A stretch of 64,000 nt of DNA. It comes from Erigeron canadensis. Its lineage: Eukaryota > Streptophyta > Magnoliopsida > Asterales > Asteraceae. The stretch spans positions 19,904,501-19,968,500 of the forward strand of contig NC_057761.1 in the NCBI RefSeq assembly GCF_010389155.1, in the 5' to 3' direction. Under the pieces are notes generated by a model. That model was not told where the DNA came from. It did no database searches and saw nothing but the letters and a program-made list of their open reading frames with translations. Below, one piece after another: positions 1-11,237 of the stretch; position 1 is the first letter of the stretch; each line of letters starts with the position of its first letter. Made by a program: the position numbers and the translations under genes.

Positions 1-330
1 AATATTTTAAGAAAATAAGTTATCTTTTTATGCATTTAACCCTAATTTAAAACTTTTAAGAGAGAGATATTTTTTTTCCTTCCTCTTCAAATCTAGATTT
101 GAGATCAATCAAGACTAGATGTCTTCTTTCAACTAAGGTTTCATCTTGTCGTTGAGAATATTTTTTCAAGGGTTAAGCCCTAAGCCTGGAAATAACATCT
201 TTATCTTCGTGCATGGGTAAGACCGTATACATCATACTTCACTTAAACCTGGGTTTTACTGGATTGGATACTTATGACATTACCTTATATTTTTTGGATA
301 TTATATTTACAAATTTGATATGATATAACA

Positions 331-505
331 CAGCCAATGGCATTGGTAAGGTCTTAGGATCTACCTGTGTTCGAGTCCCACTTCCCATATATGTTGGGGT
401 GGATTAATAGGGATTTTTCGAGAGTCTTGAGTTTAATCTCAGACATGCGTGCAATTAGAAGTAGCAGTAGATTAAAATGTCGTTTTCTCAAAAAAAAATA
501 TTTTT
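331..505 (+). repeat. SINE-like retroposon
   Basis: A tRNA-like pol III head is visible. An A-box-like stretch (TGGCATTGGTAAGG) near 338 is followed by a B-box (GTTCGAGTCC, 369-378). A body ends in an A/T-rich tail near 490-515. A fragment of the same family, on the other strand, lies at 13120-13223. No clean target duplication was found here. Confidence 0.5.
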
Positions 506-654
506 TTTTATATATTTATATACAAATTTATTTATTTATTTATAAAATCACATGCTCTTAACAATTAAATTATATTATCTCTATTAATTTATTTTTTTAA
601 AATCGAATTAGTAGTTAGCAGTTATCACTCGAACACCACATTGACATTTAATTG

Positions 655-812
655 GGCAGTATGTAGAGCTCAAAGTCTCTCAAACCACTCAAGACTGGGA
701 TGAAATCCCGGACTCTTAAAACCCCCTAATAATCCACCACCTACAAATGTAGTAAGTGAGATTCGAACCCTGGTGGATTTCCTCAAGGTCTAATACTTTA
801 CTAATGGGTCAC
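655..812 (-). repeat. SINE-like retroposon, minus strand
   Basis: Read on the minus strand, an A-box-like segment near 812-790 is followed by a B-box (GGTTCGAATC, complement of 760-769). The body contains GGTGGATTATTAGGG, similar to the SINE at 331-505. Borders are approximate. Confidence 0.4.
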
Positions 813-1089
813 CAACGTCGTCATCATAACCACCGTCGTATCGCAAGATTCGGGGCTAGTATTATCAAAAAGTGATATGTAACTCTTTTATATTAAAAAA
901 TGAGAAGTTGTACGGATTGATCTAGATAATGATGAATCAATTAAAATTTTTTTGATATGGATTGGATTATTGTCCATTAGATCACCTTTAATGACATATG
1001 TTTGATATCTCGTACTTACAAAGCTTCGCCGTTAAGGTGAGTGTTATTAAAAGTCGAATATCAACTAATGAGTGAGGACAAAAGAAACA

Positions 1090-2830
1090 AGGGGTAAGTA
1101 CGGATTGGTTGGATGCGGTTTTAAGTTAAATTTAGGGGTGAATAAAACCAAACCAAAAATCATAAAATCCATGAAAATAAAAAAAAACCAAATTGAAAAA
1201 CAAATATTTTAAAAACCGTTATTTTTGTCATATCGGTGTTAAAAAAAGTTCAGGTATTACCGGTATTATGGGTGTTACCGGAAATTCCAGCCGGTATGAT
1301 CATTTTAACTTATTTTATAAAGTACCTACAAAACTTATTACAATTTTTAAAAAATAGTCAAAATACAATTAGATTCCACTAAACAATAATACCAAATAAG
1401 TATTTTATAACAAATATAAATTTTAAAGTTCACAAATAACAAAAAAATATTATTAATGTATCATAAAAAAAAATTTTAAAAAATTTAAAATACCGGAAAA
1501 TACCTAAAATACAGGAAATATCGTCCGGTATTAAATAGTGAAAATACCAAAAAAATACGGGCTTAAAAATACCAGAATATCCTCTGATGCCGGTAATACT
1601 GGTCGGTATGTAGCGGTATTTAAAACACTGAGAAAAACTGCCCCAAAGTAAAAAACTAATTTAATTGTTATTATATTTGAAAAAACCATATTAGTGATTT
1701 GATTTTTGGGTGCATATTAGAACGAAAACCAAAAAACCTACACCATACCATATTATATATTTAAAAAAAAATAAATTTAAGTTAGACATTAGTTTTTTTT
1801 TTATGGGTATGGATCGATTATCACACTAGATGGTCTAAAGTATATTATTTTAGCCGGGTCTACGCTATAGGACTCTCTCACCTGATCTTGCAATGCTCGA
1901 GCCGGAGATCGGTTTTGAGGCTCGAGCTCGTTTGAACCTTAATTTTCAAACTCGAGCTCGGCTCGTGATATTCGACTCGAGATCGACTCGTTTGTCAAAA
2001 AAAAACCCTAAACGAATTAGAGTTTAGTTCGAGCTCGAGCTTGGTAAGTGATTAAAAGTAAGCTATTAGTATTTGAAAGCTTGATTAATATAATATGTAT
2101 GTATATATATAAATAACCATGTTATTAAATTAATAAATTATATATGAAAGCTGTTTAGGCTCGCGAGCTTAAACGAGTTATGTATTCTAAGTTTGAACTG
2201 AGGCTCGATTACGAAACGAGTGAATAGCTAAGCTCGAATTCGTCCCGAGCTTTTTAGACTCGTCTCGAAACGAATTTTTTACAAATCGAATTTCAATAAT
2301 TCTCGAGCAAAATTATCTCGTTTACACCTCCTTAACAATCCGACCAAAGGCACGACAACATATTAGGGAAAACCTTGTCTTATAAGACTTGAACCTTTAG
2401 TATCTAATATACTGTATATCGTTAATGATAATAGATTTTTAATTTGAGCATGTAAAACTTGGTATAGGTTAAACAAGTATACTTAGAGTATTTTAGTATT
2501 TATACGTGCATGAAGTAATGAATAGTTAAATATCTTTGTATTTTAAATTAGATGATCATTGAATAACTATTTAGCTAGACTATGAATATTATGCAAAAAG
2601 GTTTACTATGTGAAATTCCTTTTGTTATAATTTTGTTTTAAAAAAAGCGAGTTTCGTACATATGAAATAAAAAAAAAATAAAAAAAAATTATATATCCAA
2701 AAAACCAAAAACCAACCGAATGAACCGAAAAACCATACTACTATAAACCAAAAACAAATGGTTTAATTTTTTAAAAACACAAATGATTGGTTTGGTTCAA
2801 CCGCATTAAACCGGTTCATACTTACCCCTA
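1090..2830. mobile_element. Nested MITE-like inverted-repeat element (outer)
   Basis: The left end near 1091 (GGGGTAAGTACGGATTGG) is the inverted counterpart of the right end at 2800-2830, whose complement starts TAGGGGTAAGTATGAACC. The interior includes a second MITE (1207-1630) and a block at 1895-2335 rich in CTCGAGCTCG-type motifs. No convincing target duplication was found, so the outer borders are tentative. Confidence 0.4.
1207..1630. mobile_element. Inner MITE with CCGGTA-rich inverted ends
   Basis: The left end (TTTTAAAAACCG...) and the complement of the right end (CAGTGTTTTAAATACCG) are alike. Many CCGGTATTACCGGTA-like motifs lie close to both ends. It encodes nothing and has the layout of a non-autonomous DNA transposon. 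It sits inside the 1090-2830 unit. Confidence 0.45.
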
Positions 2831-3550
2831 GTTAAAACCAAAAGCCAAACCAACCATTTGGATTTTTAAAATATCAAACTATTTGTGTTTGATTTATAGC
2901 GGTTTATTTTTTGGTTTATTGGGTTGGTTTTTAATTTTTTCAGTTATAAATGATTCTTTTTGTATTATACATGCGAGATATGGTTTTCTTAAAACCATAT
3001 TCATAACAAACGAAATTTTGTATAGTAAATATATTAGCATAATATCAAAAGTTTACTTAATTAATCATTCAATGAACAACTAATTTAGAATATAAGATTT
3101 ACAACTATTCATGACTTCATTACCTATAAATGCTAATATAATCACACTCTACTTTCATAATCCATATCAAATTTAATATGTTTAAATTAAAAATTTATTG
3201 TCATTAAGAATATATCTATCTATAATATAATTAAAAGAGGGGGTTAGGGATACACTTGACACACATAATCTCCCTCTTTGAGCCTAATTCTCCATCCTCA
3301 TTAATCTTCTATTTTTTAAATATTTTTTTGATTATTAAATCTATGGGGCCGACCTTATTATTAATAAAAAAATCTTTTTATCTTAAAAAGTCTCCCAAAA
3401 ATTATATTACATCTATATACAACCCAGGATTAAACTCACATATCTTCAACCAAAACAAAAAAATAGTCGTCTATCAAGAAGTTGACTTGCAAGAGGGTTT
3501 TTTTTTTTTTTAATATACTTTGTTCATATTTAATCATTATTATTTAACAT
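2831..3550. other. AT-rich intergenic DNA, no gene seen
   Basis: Only short chance open frames occur here. Part of the left side resembles the TTTGGTTT-rich interior of the preceding MITE in inverted orientation. Confidence 0.5.
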
Positions 3551-3630
3551 TAAATTTTTATGTTATTGTTATTATTATCTCTATTAATTTTAAATTTTTA
3601 TGTTATTGTTATTATTATCTCTATTAATTT
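3551..3630. repeat. Exact 40-bp tandem duplication
   Basis: 3551-3590 and 3591-3630 are identical 40-mers (starting TAAATTTTTATGTTATTG). Confidence 0.9.
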
Positions 3631-3860
3631 AGTTTGTTGTCCATTATAAGTTCATCATGGTTTCTTCTTCAACAACAAAAAATAAGACCACATTAGTTCA
3701 TCTTGAATATCTTTTGTAAACACATGTTAACCATCATCTACGACTCCGTGTTGTGCATGTATGGACTGTTTGGGAGTGTAACAACCCAAAGAAAATCAAA
3801 ACGTTCGAGATGGTCTTTGTTGATAAATTGGTATGTACTTTTCAAAAGTTATATATATTT

Positions 3861-4180
3861 GTTTAGTTTTTCGTAATTTTAGTCTAAAATGGTACTTTGT
3901 GTTTGTCTTAAGTTTAGATATAACAACTACAAAAAAAATTTTGTTTGACTAAAGTTGAAAAAAAAGGGTTAACTAGATTTAATATTTATATGGAGTTAAT
4001 TTGCATATGTTTCTTTCTTTAGTTTTCGTAATTATAGTCTAAAATTATTGTTTGTGTTTGTCTTAAGTCTAGATATAATAAACTACAAATTCTTTATTTA
4101 ATTAAAGTTGAAAAAAAAGGGGTTAACTAGATTCAATATTTTTATGAAGTTAATGTTCATATGTTTCCTTCTTTAGTTTT
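3861..4180. repeat. Two ~156-bp direct repeats plus a third start
   Basis: 3861-4016 and 4017-4172 align over their length, each starting near TTTAGTTTTCGTAATT and including GGGTTAACTAGATT. A third copy begins at about 4173 and breaks off. Confidence 0.75.
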
Positions 4181-4496
4181 TGTATTGATTAAGTTGTCGA
4201 ATTGGTTCTAGGGATTTTATGTTTAATATAAACATTGAACATTCGATTCGGTATGTTCGAATAAAAAGCAAGAAAATCAAAGAAAAACCAAAACCAACGA
4301 TTTATTATATTATTATAACTTTTGTATATATTGAGGAGCATTTGTTGTCAACAACAATTATAAACATATGCAAAGAATGATGCGAAGTATTTGAAATATA
4401 ATATCAAAAACTAAAACAATAAACTTTCAAAGATGCCAGATTTTCCCAAACCCCTTAACACTCCTGTTATGCCTGAAATTTCAAGTACCAATATTT

Positions 4497-5400
4497 TGAA
4501 AGCCCAAGATCTTGACATCTCAGGATCTTGACACAGCGGAACATTCGGAAGATATACTAACGTATTGTTGCAATTTGCAAATATTATTATTATTTCCTCG
4601 TAAGTTAAACATGCAGGATCAATGATAATCAATATCACACATGGGAAATACCTCTAATGGTACAAAATCAAAGACACACGTAAAGAATCTCTTCAAGACA
4701 CAAAGAAGAATTAATCCTCCAACATAACCGGACTTCAAGTTGAATTCAGCATGAGGAGAAATACATTAACGGTCACTTGACCAGGCAAGATCTTCAATAA
4801 CGTTCAAGAACTGAAGATGTGGAAGATCCCTACAATATCGGATAGTTAGTTTATCATTTGCATTATAAATAGAAGGAGGTTGATCGATCCTAGACACTTA
4901 CTTTTCATCAGTCGTTACTCACTTGTATTCACACACACGCTACATACTATTCTCTTCGCTGTTCATACACTTAGAGAGATCGATCAACCTACTCCCACCA
5001 ATTGTAATCATTTTAACATTCATCAATAAAGAACAAGGCAGGAACGACTGTTTCCTCCCAGGGTTTTTATGCCGACAATCCTCTAAGGATTAAGGGCTTT
5101 TCCTCGTCAACAAATATCGGTGTTCTTGCTCTTTACTTTTTATTTTACGCATTATTTATTTGATTATTGCTTAATATCTTGCTTATATTAACATATTATG
5201 CATTATTTACATTAGTTTGCGAATATCTTGACCTTCTTTATTGTTTAGTCGACATAATCTTTATCAAAAGTCTTTCTTAACAACGCATCTTTGTAACTCA
5301 ACATATTTTTACAAGCACACAACCTCACGAACGAAAGTTGGTTACTTAACTGATCTAAGTCTTCGACATAGATTATCTTAGGTGATTTTTGACCAAAACA
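4497..5400 (+). repeat. 5' LTR of the LARD-like element
   Basis: It starts TGAAAGCCC and ends CCAAAACA. A TATAAATA box lies at 4864-4871. Compared with the 3' LTR it has two small extra segments (about 8 and 22 bp) and few substitutions, which suggests a fairly recent insertion. Confidence 0.85.
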
Positions 5401-5401
5401 A

Positions 5402-5422
5402 TTTGGCGCCCACCGTGCGGCA
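5402..5422 (+). other. Primer binding site
   Basis: TTTGGCGCCCACCGTGCGG follows the 5' LTR within two bases. TGGCGCCCACCG-type sites are typical tRNA-complementary primer sites of plant Ty3/gypsy elements. This also fixes the element's orientation as plus. Confidence 0.75.
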
Positions 5423-5469
5423 AAAGGTGCTTTTCAATAAATCAAAATCTGATCATTCTTTACTTGATT

Positions 5470-5811
5470 ATGTCGACAAAACACGTAAAAGGGTTTTCCA
5501 AGAATAAAAATACGGGGACACTCCATATGAGAAAGGAACCTGAACTATCCTATCCCTTCACTTATGCTAATGCTAATTTATTTTCAATTATTGCTCGAAC
5601 TGAACAAGAAATGGAAGAAAGAAGCTATGACGTCATGAAGGATCTCAAGACGCTACAACTGAGATTCGTAGAAATTCTCAAATTACAAGCTTTACAAACT
5701 CAAGCTCCTATTAGAGAAATAACTGCTACAAGGATATTGTCTAAAGATAGTACGTCAAAGAATCCCAACTTTGAGGTATGGAACATGGACATGCAGATTT
5801 ACAAATCATGA
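5470..5811 (+). CDS. Short gag-like leader ORF of the LARD-like element (113 aa)
   Basis: This is the first ATG frame after the primer binding site. The N-terminus is basic (MSTKHVKGFSKNKN), followed by an amphipathic helix-prone stretch with repeated Glu, Arg and Leu at about residues 45-75. The position fits the start of gag, but I recognise no gag fold, no zinc knuckle and no protease, and the frame closes after 113 residues. It may be a relic of gag kept for packaging, or chance. It starts 70 bp downstream of the 5' LTR, whose TATA box would drive it. Confidence 0.4.
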   Translation: MSTKHVKGFSKNKNTGTLHMRKEPELSYPFTYANANLFSIIARTEQEMEERSYDVMKDLKTLQLRFVEILKLQALQTQAPIREITATRILSKDSTSKNPNFEVWNMDMQIYKS

Positions 5812-5935
5812 TTTCTTTTGACTAATTGTTTGACACAATTGTAGTCTCAAGAATATTCTTAGACAAATGAAAAATATTTGATCTCATTCGATGAACACTC
5901 TTTACTGCAAATAGGATCTTTACCTTATAGTTATA

Positions 5936-6320
5936 ACACCAGCTATTGGTTGAAGGTTTCCACCTTCTCTTAATAATATCTTCGCAATTTGGCTCTAACG
6001 CCTACATTTGGTTAAAGGTTTTCACCTTTTCATTATGGAATTTCTACCGAATGGCTCTAACGCCAGCTTTTGGTTAAAGGTTTACACCTTTCTTAAAATC
6101 GCCCGGTCGCACAAATTAATTAGACGGTTGAAGGGTTAAATTCCATGGTCGTCGAAATTAATTCTGTTGGTTATCGATATTACCATTGATCTCCCGATTT
6201 GGCTAATCACGCCACCATTGTCTGATGTACAAAGGCTAACAACGCCACTATTGTTTAATTGATAACCAAGAGGGCTAATCACGCCATATGAAGCCGGCTA
6301 ACTGTGCCATTCAAAGAGTA
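5936..6320 (+). repeat. Internal tandem repeats with small hairpins
   Basis: Three imperfect ~60-bp copies at about 5936-6105 each contain CACCAGCTATTGG-like or GCCAGCTTTTGG-like sequence plus an AAAGGTTTTCACCTTT-like hairpin. A second set at about 6195-6310 repeats GGCTAATCACGCCA-like segments four times. Such arrays are described in untranslated parts of plant Tat-lineage elements. Confidence 0.65.
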
Positions 6321-7005
6321 TTTATTCAAAAGATTGGGGATACCCCACACATCTTATGAACTTGACGTTCAATCATAGATATCAATGAACTCTGGGATTC
6401 ACTGTCTGAGAATTCATTTCTTTGAACTAATACAACTATCTGCTCTGTTTAGCTATATGCAATGAATGCAAGGAAATAAATACTAATCAAAGCATTCTAA
6501 AGAAACAGAGAGTGATGAACAGCCGAGGAACTACGATTTATTTAATCATAGCCTACCACTGAGACAATTCAATACGAAAGGTGCACGTATTCCAATTCCT
6601 TCATTGTTTCAATTCAGATATATGTGTCTGATTAAAACTTAGAAACGATATTATAAAAACTAATGCTAAATTATTAAGCATGAAAGATTAAGAAATACCT
6701 GGATAATAGCACGCCGTTATACCTGCCAAAATAAAAAAGGGGGGGGGGCAATGCTAAACAAATAGCAAAATTAACGCAACAAATATACGAAATACTTGTT
6801 GAGATTTGAAAATTTGTGCTAAACAGCACCGGAACAGTCTCCCACAGCAAATATGATCCTAAGCTATAGTTCATAAATCCTAAAACACCACCAAGGTTAA
6901 TCATCCCAGATTAATCACACCTCAGAGAAATTATTTTGGTTAGAGACCACATTCCAAATTAAAAATACTAATTACAGCTATTAAAAACCGTCAAGCTGCC
7001 TTCTC

Positions 7006-8661
7006 CTACTTCTGCTCCTCATCCTTGTCAAACTCTTCATCATCTTCCAACATCTTGTCATCATCCCTAACTGCTTCCTGACTAACTTTTTTGATTTCTT
7101 CATACGTGTCATCGACTTCATCTTCAACAATTAGATCTTCATCTTGCTTTTTCTTCAATTTGGATTCACCTCCCAAATTCACATATTCTTGATCAAACTT
7201 TTTAATATCCCACTTCTTGGGAAGAACAGAACCAGCTGCTTGGGCTTCCAAAGCCATTTGAACTCTGACCCCTGCAATTGACCTTTCAGTGCTCCACTTT
7301 GCATTCTGTATGATTGCTGCCGACTTACTTTTCATCTTTTTCTCGAACTTTGCGGACTATTCCTCAAACTTCTTGGTCATCTTGGCTAACTCATCTTTGG
7401 TTTTGGCCAACTCCTCTTCCAGATCCTTGACAAGCTTATCCCTGTTGTTAAGTTGCAATTTGAGATTTGTACACTCCTCTGACTTCTTTCCCATAAACTT
7501 CCAGACACATTCACTGCTATAAGTGGCCAATGCAAGAGCCTGAAAAAAGATAAAACATTAGTAAATCGAAAGAAACTTTAATCAAAGAAAAATTAAGCAC
7601 AAATATACCTCTTCAAACTGAGTCTTGACGAATTCCAAAGTCATAAGTCCTGGAATCTTGAGTGGAGGTACCTTCTTCCCAGTCAAATCGATCACCCTTA
7701 CCTCAGAATCCGCCTTGGGTTTGCTTTCAGTTTTTAAAGAAGAATCAGTATTTACTTTCTTACTGGCTCGAGTTCTTGCTGTAGTCACTGGACGCTTCTT
7801 AGGAGTTTCACTCATAGCAAAAAGCCCCTCGTCACAGAACTCTTCAGATGGAGAATTCTTCTTCGGAATAGATTGAGCAGTGTTATCTTCCATAGTTTCT
7901 TCACTTGTCTTAGTAGAGGATGCAGACTTGACGGCGTATCGACCAAAGTTCCTTTTTTCACTATCTAAATCGAAGAAGGCTTCAATCCTTTTCTTAGCTC
8001 CCTTATCCTTCGAAGCTTTTAGTTTTGCTGCGAATATAACAAAAATATTACATACATAAGAATGGGTCATAAACTAATAAGTTTAAAAAGACCTATCAAT
8101 CGTACCTCCTGCTATCCAAGATGGAGGTAGATAACTGCCTACGGGAAGACTCTCTCTTTTAACAAAAAAGAACCGGAATTTCCAACGATCATCATTGTGA
8201 GTTACTTTACCAACCAAATGCCTATGGCTATATTTTACTTTGAGAATATAAAACCCCGTACCAAAAGTAGTTAAATTATAAACTATACTCAAGTCGGGAA
8301 CCTTAAGCTCTAACTTTTTGCTAGTAATAATATCGTTCAAGACAAACAGGATCCTCCAAAGCATAGGGCTGGCTTGACCATATGAGATCATGACGGACTT
8401 AAAAAACTGAGTAATAAAACTAGGAAAAGGAAAGGTTAATTTCAAATGTTTGAAAGGATATTCGGGAAAACCTATCCAAATGTCAGAAGCTAGGTCTATT
8501 TTAATTTTAGGATCCGGAGCCCTAAAGATAGTACCTTTTGGAAAATATGATTGTAAGTGATCAAGATCTGGCTTACTCATAGTGCTAACATAATCTTTAT
8601 CCATCACATTTGTTTCAATAAATTCACTAACTGCTAAAGCAGAGGAAGAATCAACAAACAT
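7006..8661 (-). pseudogene. Antisense, three-exon ORF with a 'putative gypsy-type transposon' (PF04195-like) N-terminus and coiled-coil C-terminus; one nonsense codon
   Basis: Frame-preserving splicing is visible on the minus strand: exon 1 8661-8106, exon 2 8027-7609, exon 3 7539-7006, each intron GT..AG. Phases agree (exon 1 leaves one base, exon 2 restores phase 0), giving about 502 codons. Exon 1 resembles the plant-specific domain called 'putative gypsy type transposon' (PF04195), with aromatic-rich segments such as FPFPSFITQFFKS. Exon 2 is Lys/Ser/Thr-rich and looks disordered. Exon 3 begins with a coiled coil (CTNLKLQLNNRDKLVKDLEE) and ends in an acidic tail. A TAG at 7357-7359 interrupts exon 3, so this copy is probably dead beyond that point. 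It lies antisense inside the LARD-like element, as described for some Tat-lineage elements. The function of the protein is unknown. Confidence 0.7.
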
Positions 8662-8991
8662 TATGAAAAAGAAAAGAAAAAGAAAAGTTTACCTTGAAAG
8701 AGAGATTAGCGATACACACGGTGAATAATGAGTGTAGAGAGAATATGACTCATACCTAATTTAAAGGATGCAGTAACTATTGAGGAGTACGTGGCCTAAA
8801 AACTAACCACTCACTTTTTAACTAAGGGCGAAGCGTATTTGAGAAACAAAACAAATTAATTAAATATTTTGGTTGTAATTATCCGTCAACTACATTTTAC
8901 GATATTTTTGGTCGTAAAGGATAATGGTATACGTAATTCAAGAAACCGAATAAACATAAGCTTTAAGAAGTCCAATATGTTGATACAATAT

Positions 8992-9410
8992 TTAAAGAGT
9001 CGAATTTCCTTTGCTAGGAAAAAGCGACTTAGCCTCTAAGGGATATTCTCTTTCAAATCTATTAACTCGAGCAGCTGCTAAATCATGTCTTCTTCTAGTA
9101 AGAATAAGCTCTTCTTCCAAAAGGTCGATTTCTTGGTATTCCTCTAACAACAATAAGTGCATATCCATTATTTTGGATTCCAATTGACTCTTCGTTTTAT
9201 CGGCCATTTCCTTTTCGAGATTGGTCTTTTTCTCAAAGGATTCAATGATCTTACTTAGATTCTTGATGATCTCATTGTTCACAATGTCCATTCGTTTCAA
9301 TTTGAAATTTTCAGATACCTGAAAAATATAAGAAGAGTTGTTGATCTAAGCGAACAAACTAAAATACAGAATGAAGATAATACCTCGGAAGAAGAAAAGT
9401 CCTTAGACAT
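8992..9410 (-). CDS. Antisense two-exon coiled-coil ORF (117 aa), unknown function
   Basis: Exon 1 (9410-9384) encodes MSKDFSSSE and ends in GAG|GT. Exon 2 starts at 9318 after a TTTTTCAG acceptor and runs to the stop at 8992. Both exons are whole codons, so the frame is kept. Residues about 20-100 are strongly heptad-like and charged (for example LLLLEEYQEIDLLEEEL), predicting a parallel coiled coil. It lies upstream of the larger antisense ORF, near the 3' LTR, so a promoter could sit between LTR and ATG. I do not recognise the family. It could instead be a leading part of a longer antisense transcript. Confidence 0.5.
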
Positions 9411-9527
9411 TTTTGACAAGAGAAGTTACACTGAACCGATATGACACTCAAAGAAATTTGAGTGACAAAGCGTCTTATTTGTAAGACGGTTTTGAAATTT
9501 TACTATTTGACTCCGTTCAAAGTTTTC

Positions 9528-10403
9528 TGAAAGCCCAAGATCTTGACATCTCAGGATCTTGACACAGCGGAACATTCGGAAGATATACTAACGTATTGTT
9601 GCAAATATTATTATTATTTCCTCGTAAGTTAAACATGCAGGATCAATGATAATCAATATCACACATGGGAAATACCTCTAATGGTACAAAATCAAAGACA
9701 CACGTAAAGAATCTATTCTACACGCAAAGAAGACTTAATCCTCCAACATAACCGGACTTCAAGTTGAATTCAGCATGAGGAGAAATACATTAACGGTCAC
9801 TTGACCAGGCAAGATCTTCAATAACGTTCAAGAATTGAAGATGTGGAAGATCTCTACAATATCGGATAGTTAGTTTATCATTTGCTTTATAAATAGAAGG
9901 AGGTTGATCGATCATAGACACATACTTTTCATCAGTCATTACTCACTTGTATTCACACACACGCTACATACTATTCTCTTCGCCGTTTATACACTTAGAG
10001 AGATCGATCAACCTACTCCCACCAATTGTAATCATTTTAACATTCATCAATAAAGAACAAGGCAGGAACCATTGTTTCCTCCCGTGGTTTTTATGCCGAC
10101 AATCTTCTAAGGATTAAGGGCTTTTCCTCGTCAACAAATATAGGTGTTCTTGCTTTTTACTCTTTATTTTACGCATTATTTATTTGATTCTTGCTTAATA
10201 TCTTGCTTATATTAACATATTCTGCATTATTTACATTAGTTTGCGAATATCTTGACCTTCTTTATTGTTTAGTCGACATAATCTTTATCAAAAGTCTTTC
10301 TTAACAACGCATCTTTGTAACTCAACATATTTTTACAAGCACACAACCTCACGAACGAAAGTTTGGTTACTTAATTGATCTAAGGTGATTTTTGACCAAA
10401 ACA
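9528..10403 (+). repeat. 3' LTR of the LARD-like element
   Basis: It matches 4497-5400 closely, begins TGAAAGCCC, ends CCAAAACA and has TATAAATA at 9888-9895. The sequence just upstream (about 9500-9527) is not purine-rich, so a normal polypurine tract is not evident there. A strong purine run exists instead at about 8662-8687. Confidence 0.85.
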
Positions 10404-11237
10404 ACTCCCAAACCAACCCCATTAAATTAGATGTTATTAATTAAATAAAGATTAAGAAAAATTATTACGAAACACGCAGACCTGAAGTCTAAAACCCGGA
10501 TTCTAAACACATCATATTTTCCCCCTTACTCGAATTCCAATTTTTTAGCTTTGATTAATATATTTTGAGACTACCCGTACATTAGACGGGCTTGAACACT
10601 AACATGAATATTAATATGGTTTGCTTTGAGTTTTTATATGCACCCAAAAACCAAACCACTAATATGTTTTTTTTTTAAAACACAAAAACAATAAAATTAG
10701 TTTCTTACTATAGTACGGATTTTCGTAATTTTTCTTTTTTGTGTTTTTATGGTTACTCTTAGATATTCAACCGTTTTAAACACCTTAGATCCTGGTATTT
10801 ATGAACTACTTAGTGAACCTTAAGTTCATTTGAACAAATGACAAAGATAAATTCATTCAGTAACATTTAATTTTCACGCATTTTACTTTTTTTTTTTAAA
10901 TAACTAACTTATTAACCATTATAACAAAAAGCCAAAAAAAAAACCTAAAAACTATCCCATCAAACAATCAAAACTAGTAACTTTAAACATTATTGCAAAA
11001 AAAAAAAAAAAAAAACTAATATAAAACCCTATCAAATGATCAACAAAAAATCCAGCAAGTATACAAGTTTACTGAAATGCTTTAAGTTAAATATCTAAAT
11101 CTAACAAGCATTATAATTGGATTGAGACCCTATAAAATTATTATCAAATTTATTTTACAAATAAAGTTGATAATATTGATTATCCAATGAAATATAAGAG
11201 AACCTTTTATTTCCACCATATACCTATATGAGAATAA
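10404..11237. other. AT-rich intergenic DNA, no gene seen
   Basis: Poly-A/T runs are present (for example near 10998-11015). A piece at about 10615-10690 resembles, in inverted orientation, the interior of the outer MITE near 1680-1740, so it is probably another fragment of that family. Confidence 0.45.

Larger units (their letters stand above)
4497..10403 (+). mobile_element. Non-autonomous LTR retrotransposon (LARD-like) with antisense ORFs
   Basis: Two nearly identical direct repeats (4497-5400 and 9528-10403) flank a 4.1-kb interior. A primer-binding-site-like sequence follows the left repeat directly. I find no protease, reverse transcriptase, RNase H or integrase motifs inside, so it would need enzymes from another element. 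The interior holds a short gag-like sense frame, two blocks of tandem repeats and two antisense spliced frames. The PBS type and antisense ORFs suggest the Ty3/gypsy Tat lineage (inference). Flanking 5-mers (TATTT left, ACTCC right) do not match, so the target duplication is lost or one border is off. Confidence 0.85.
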
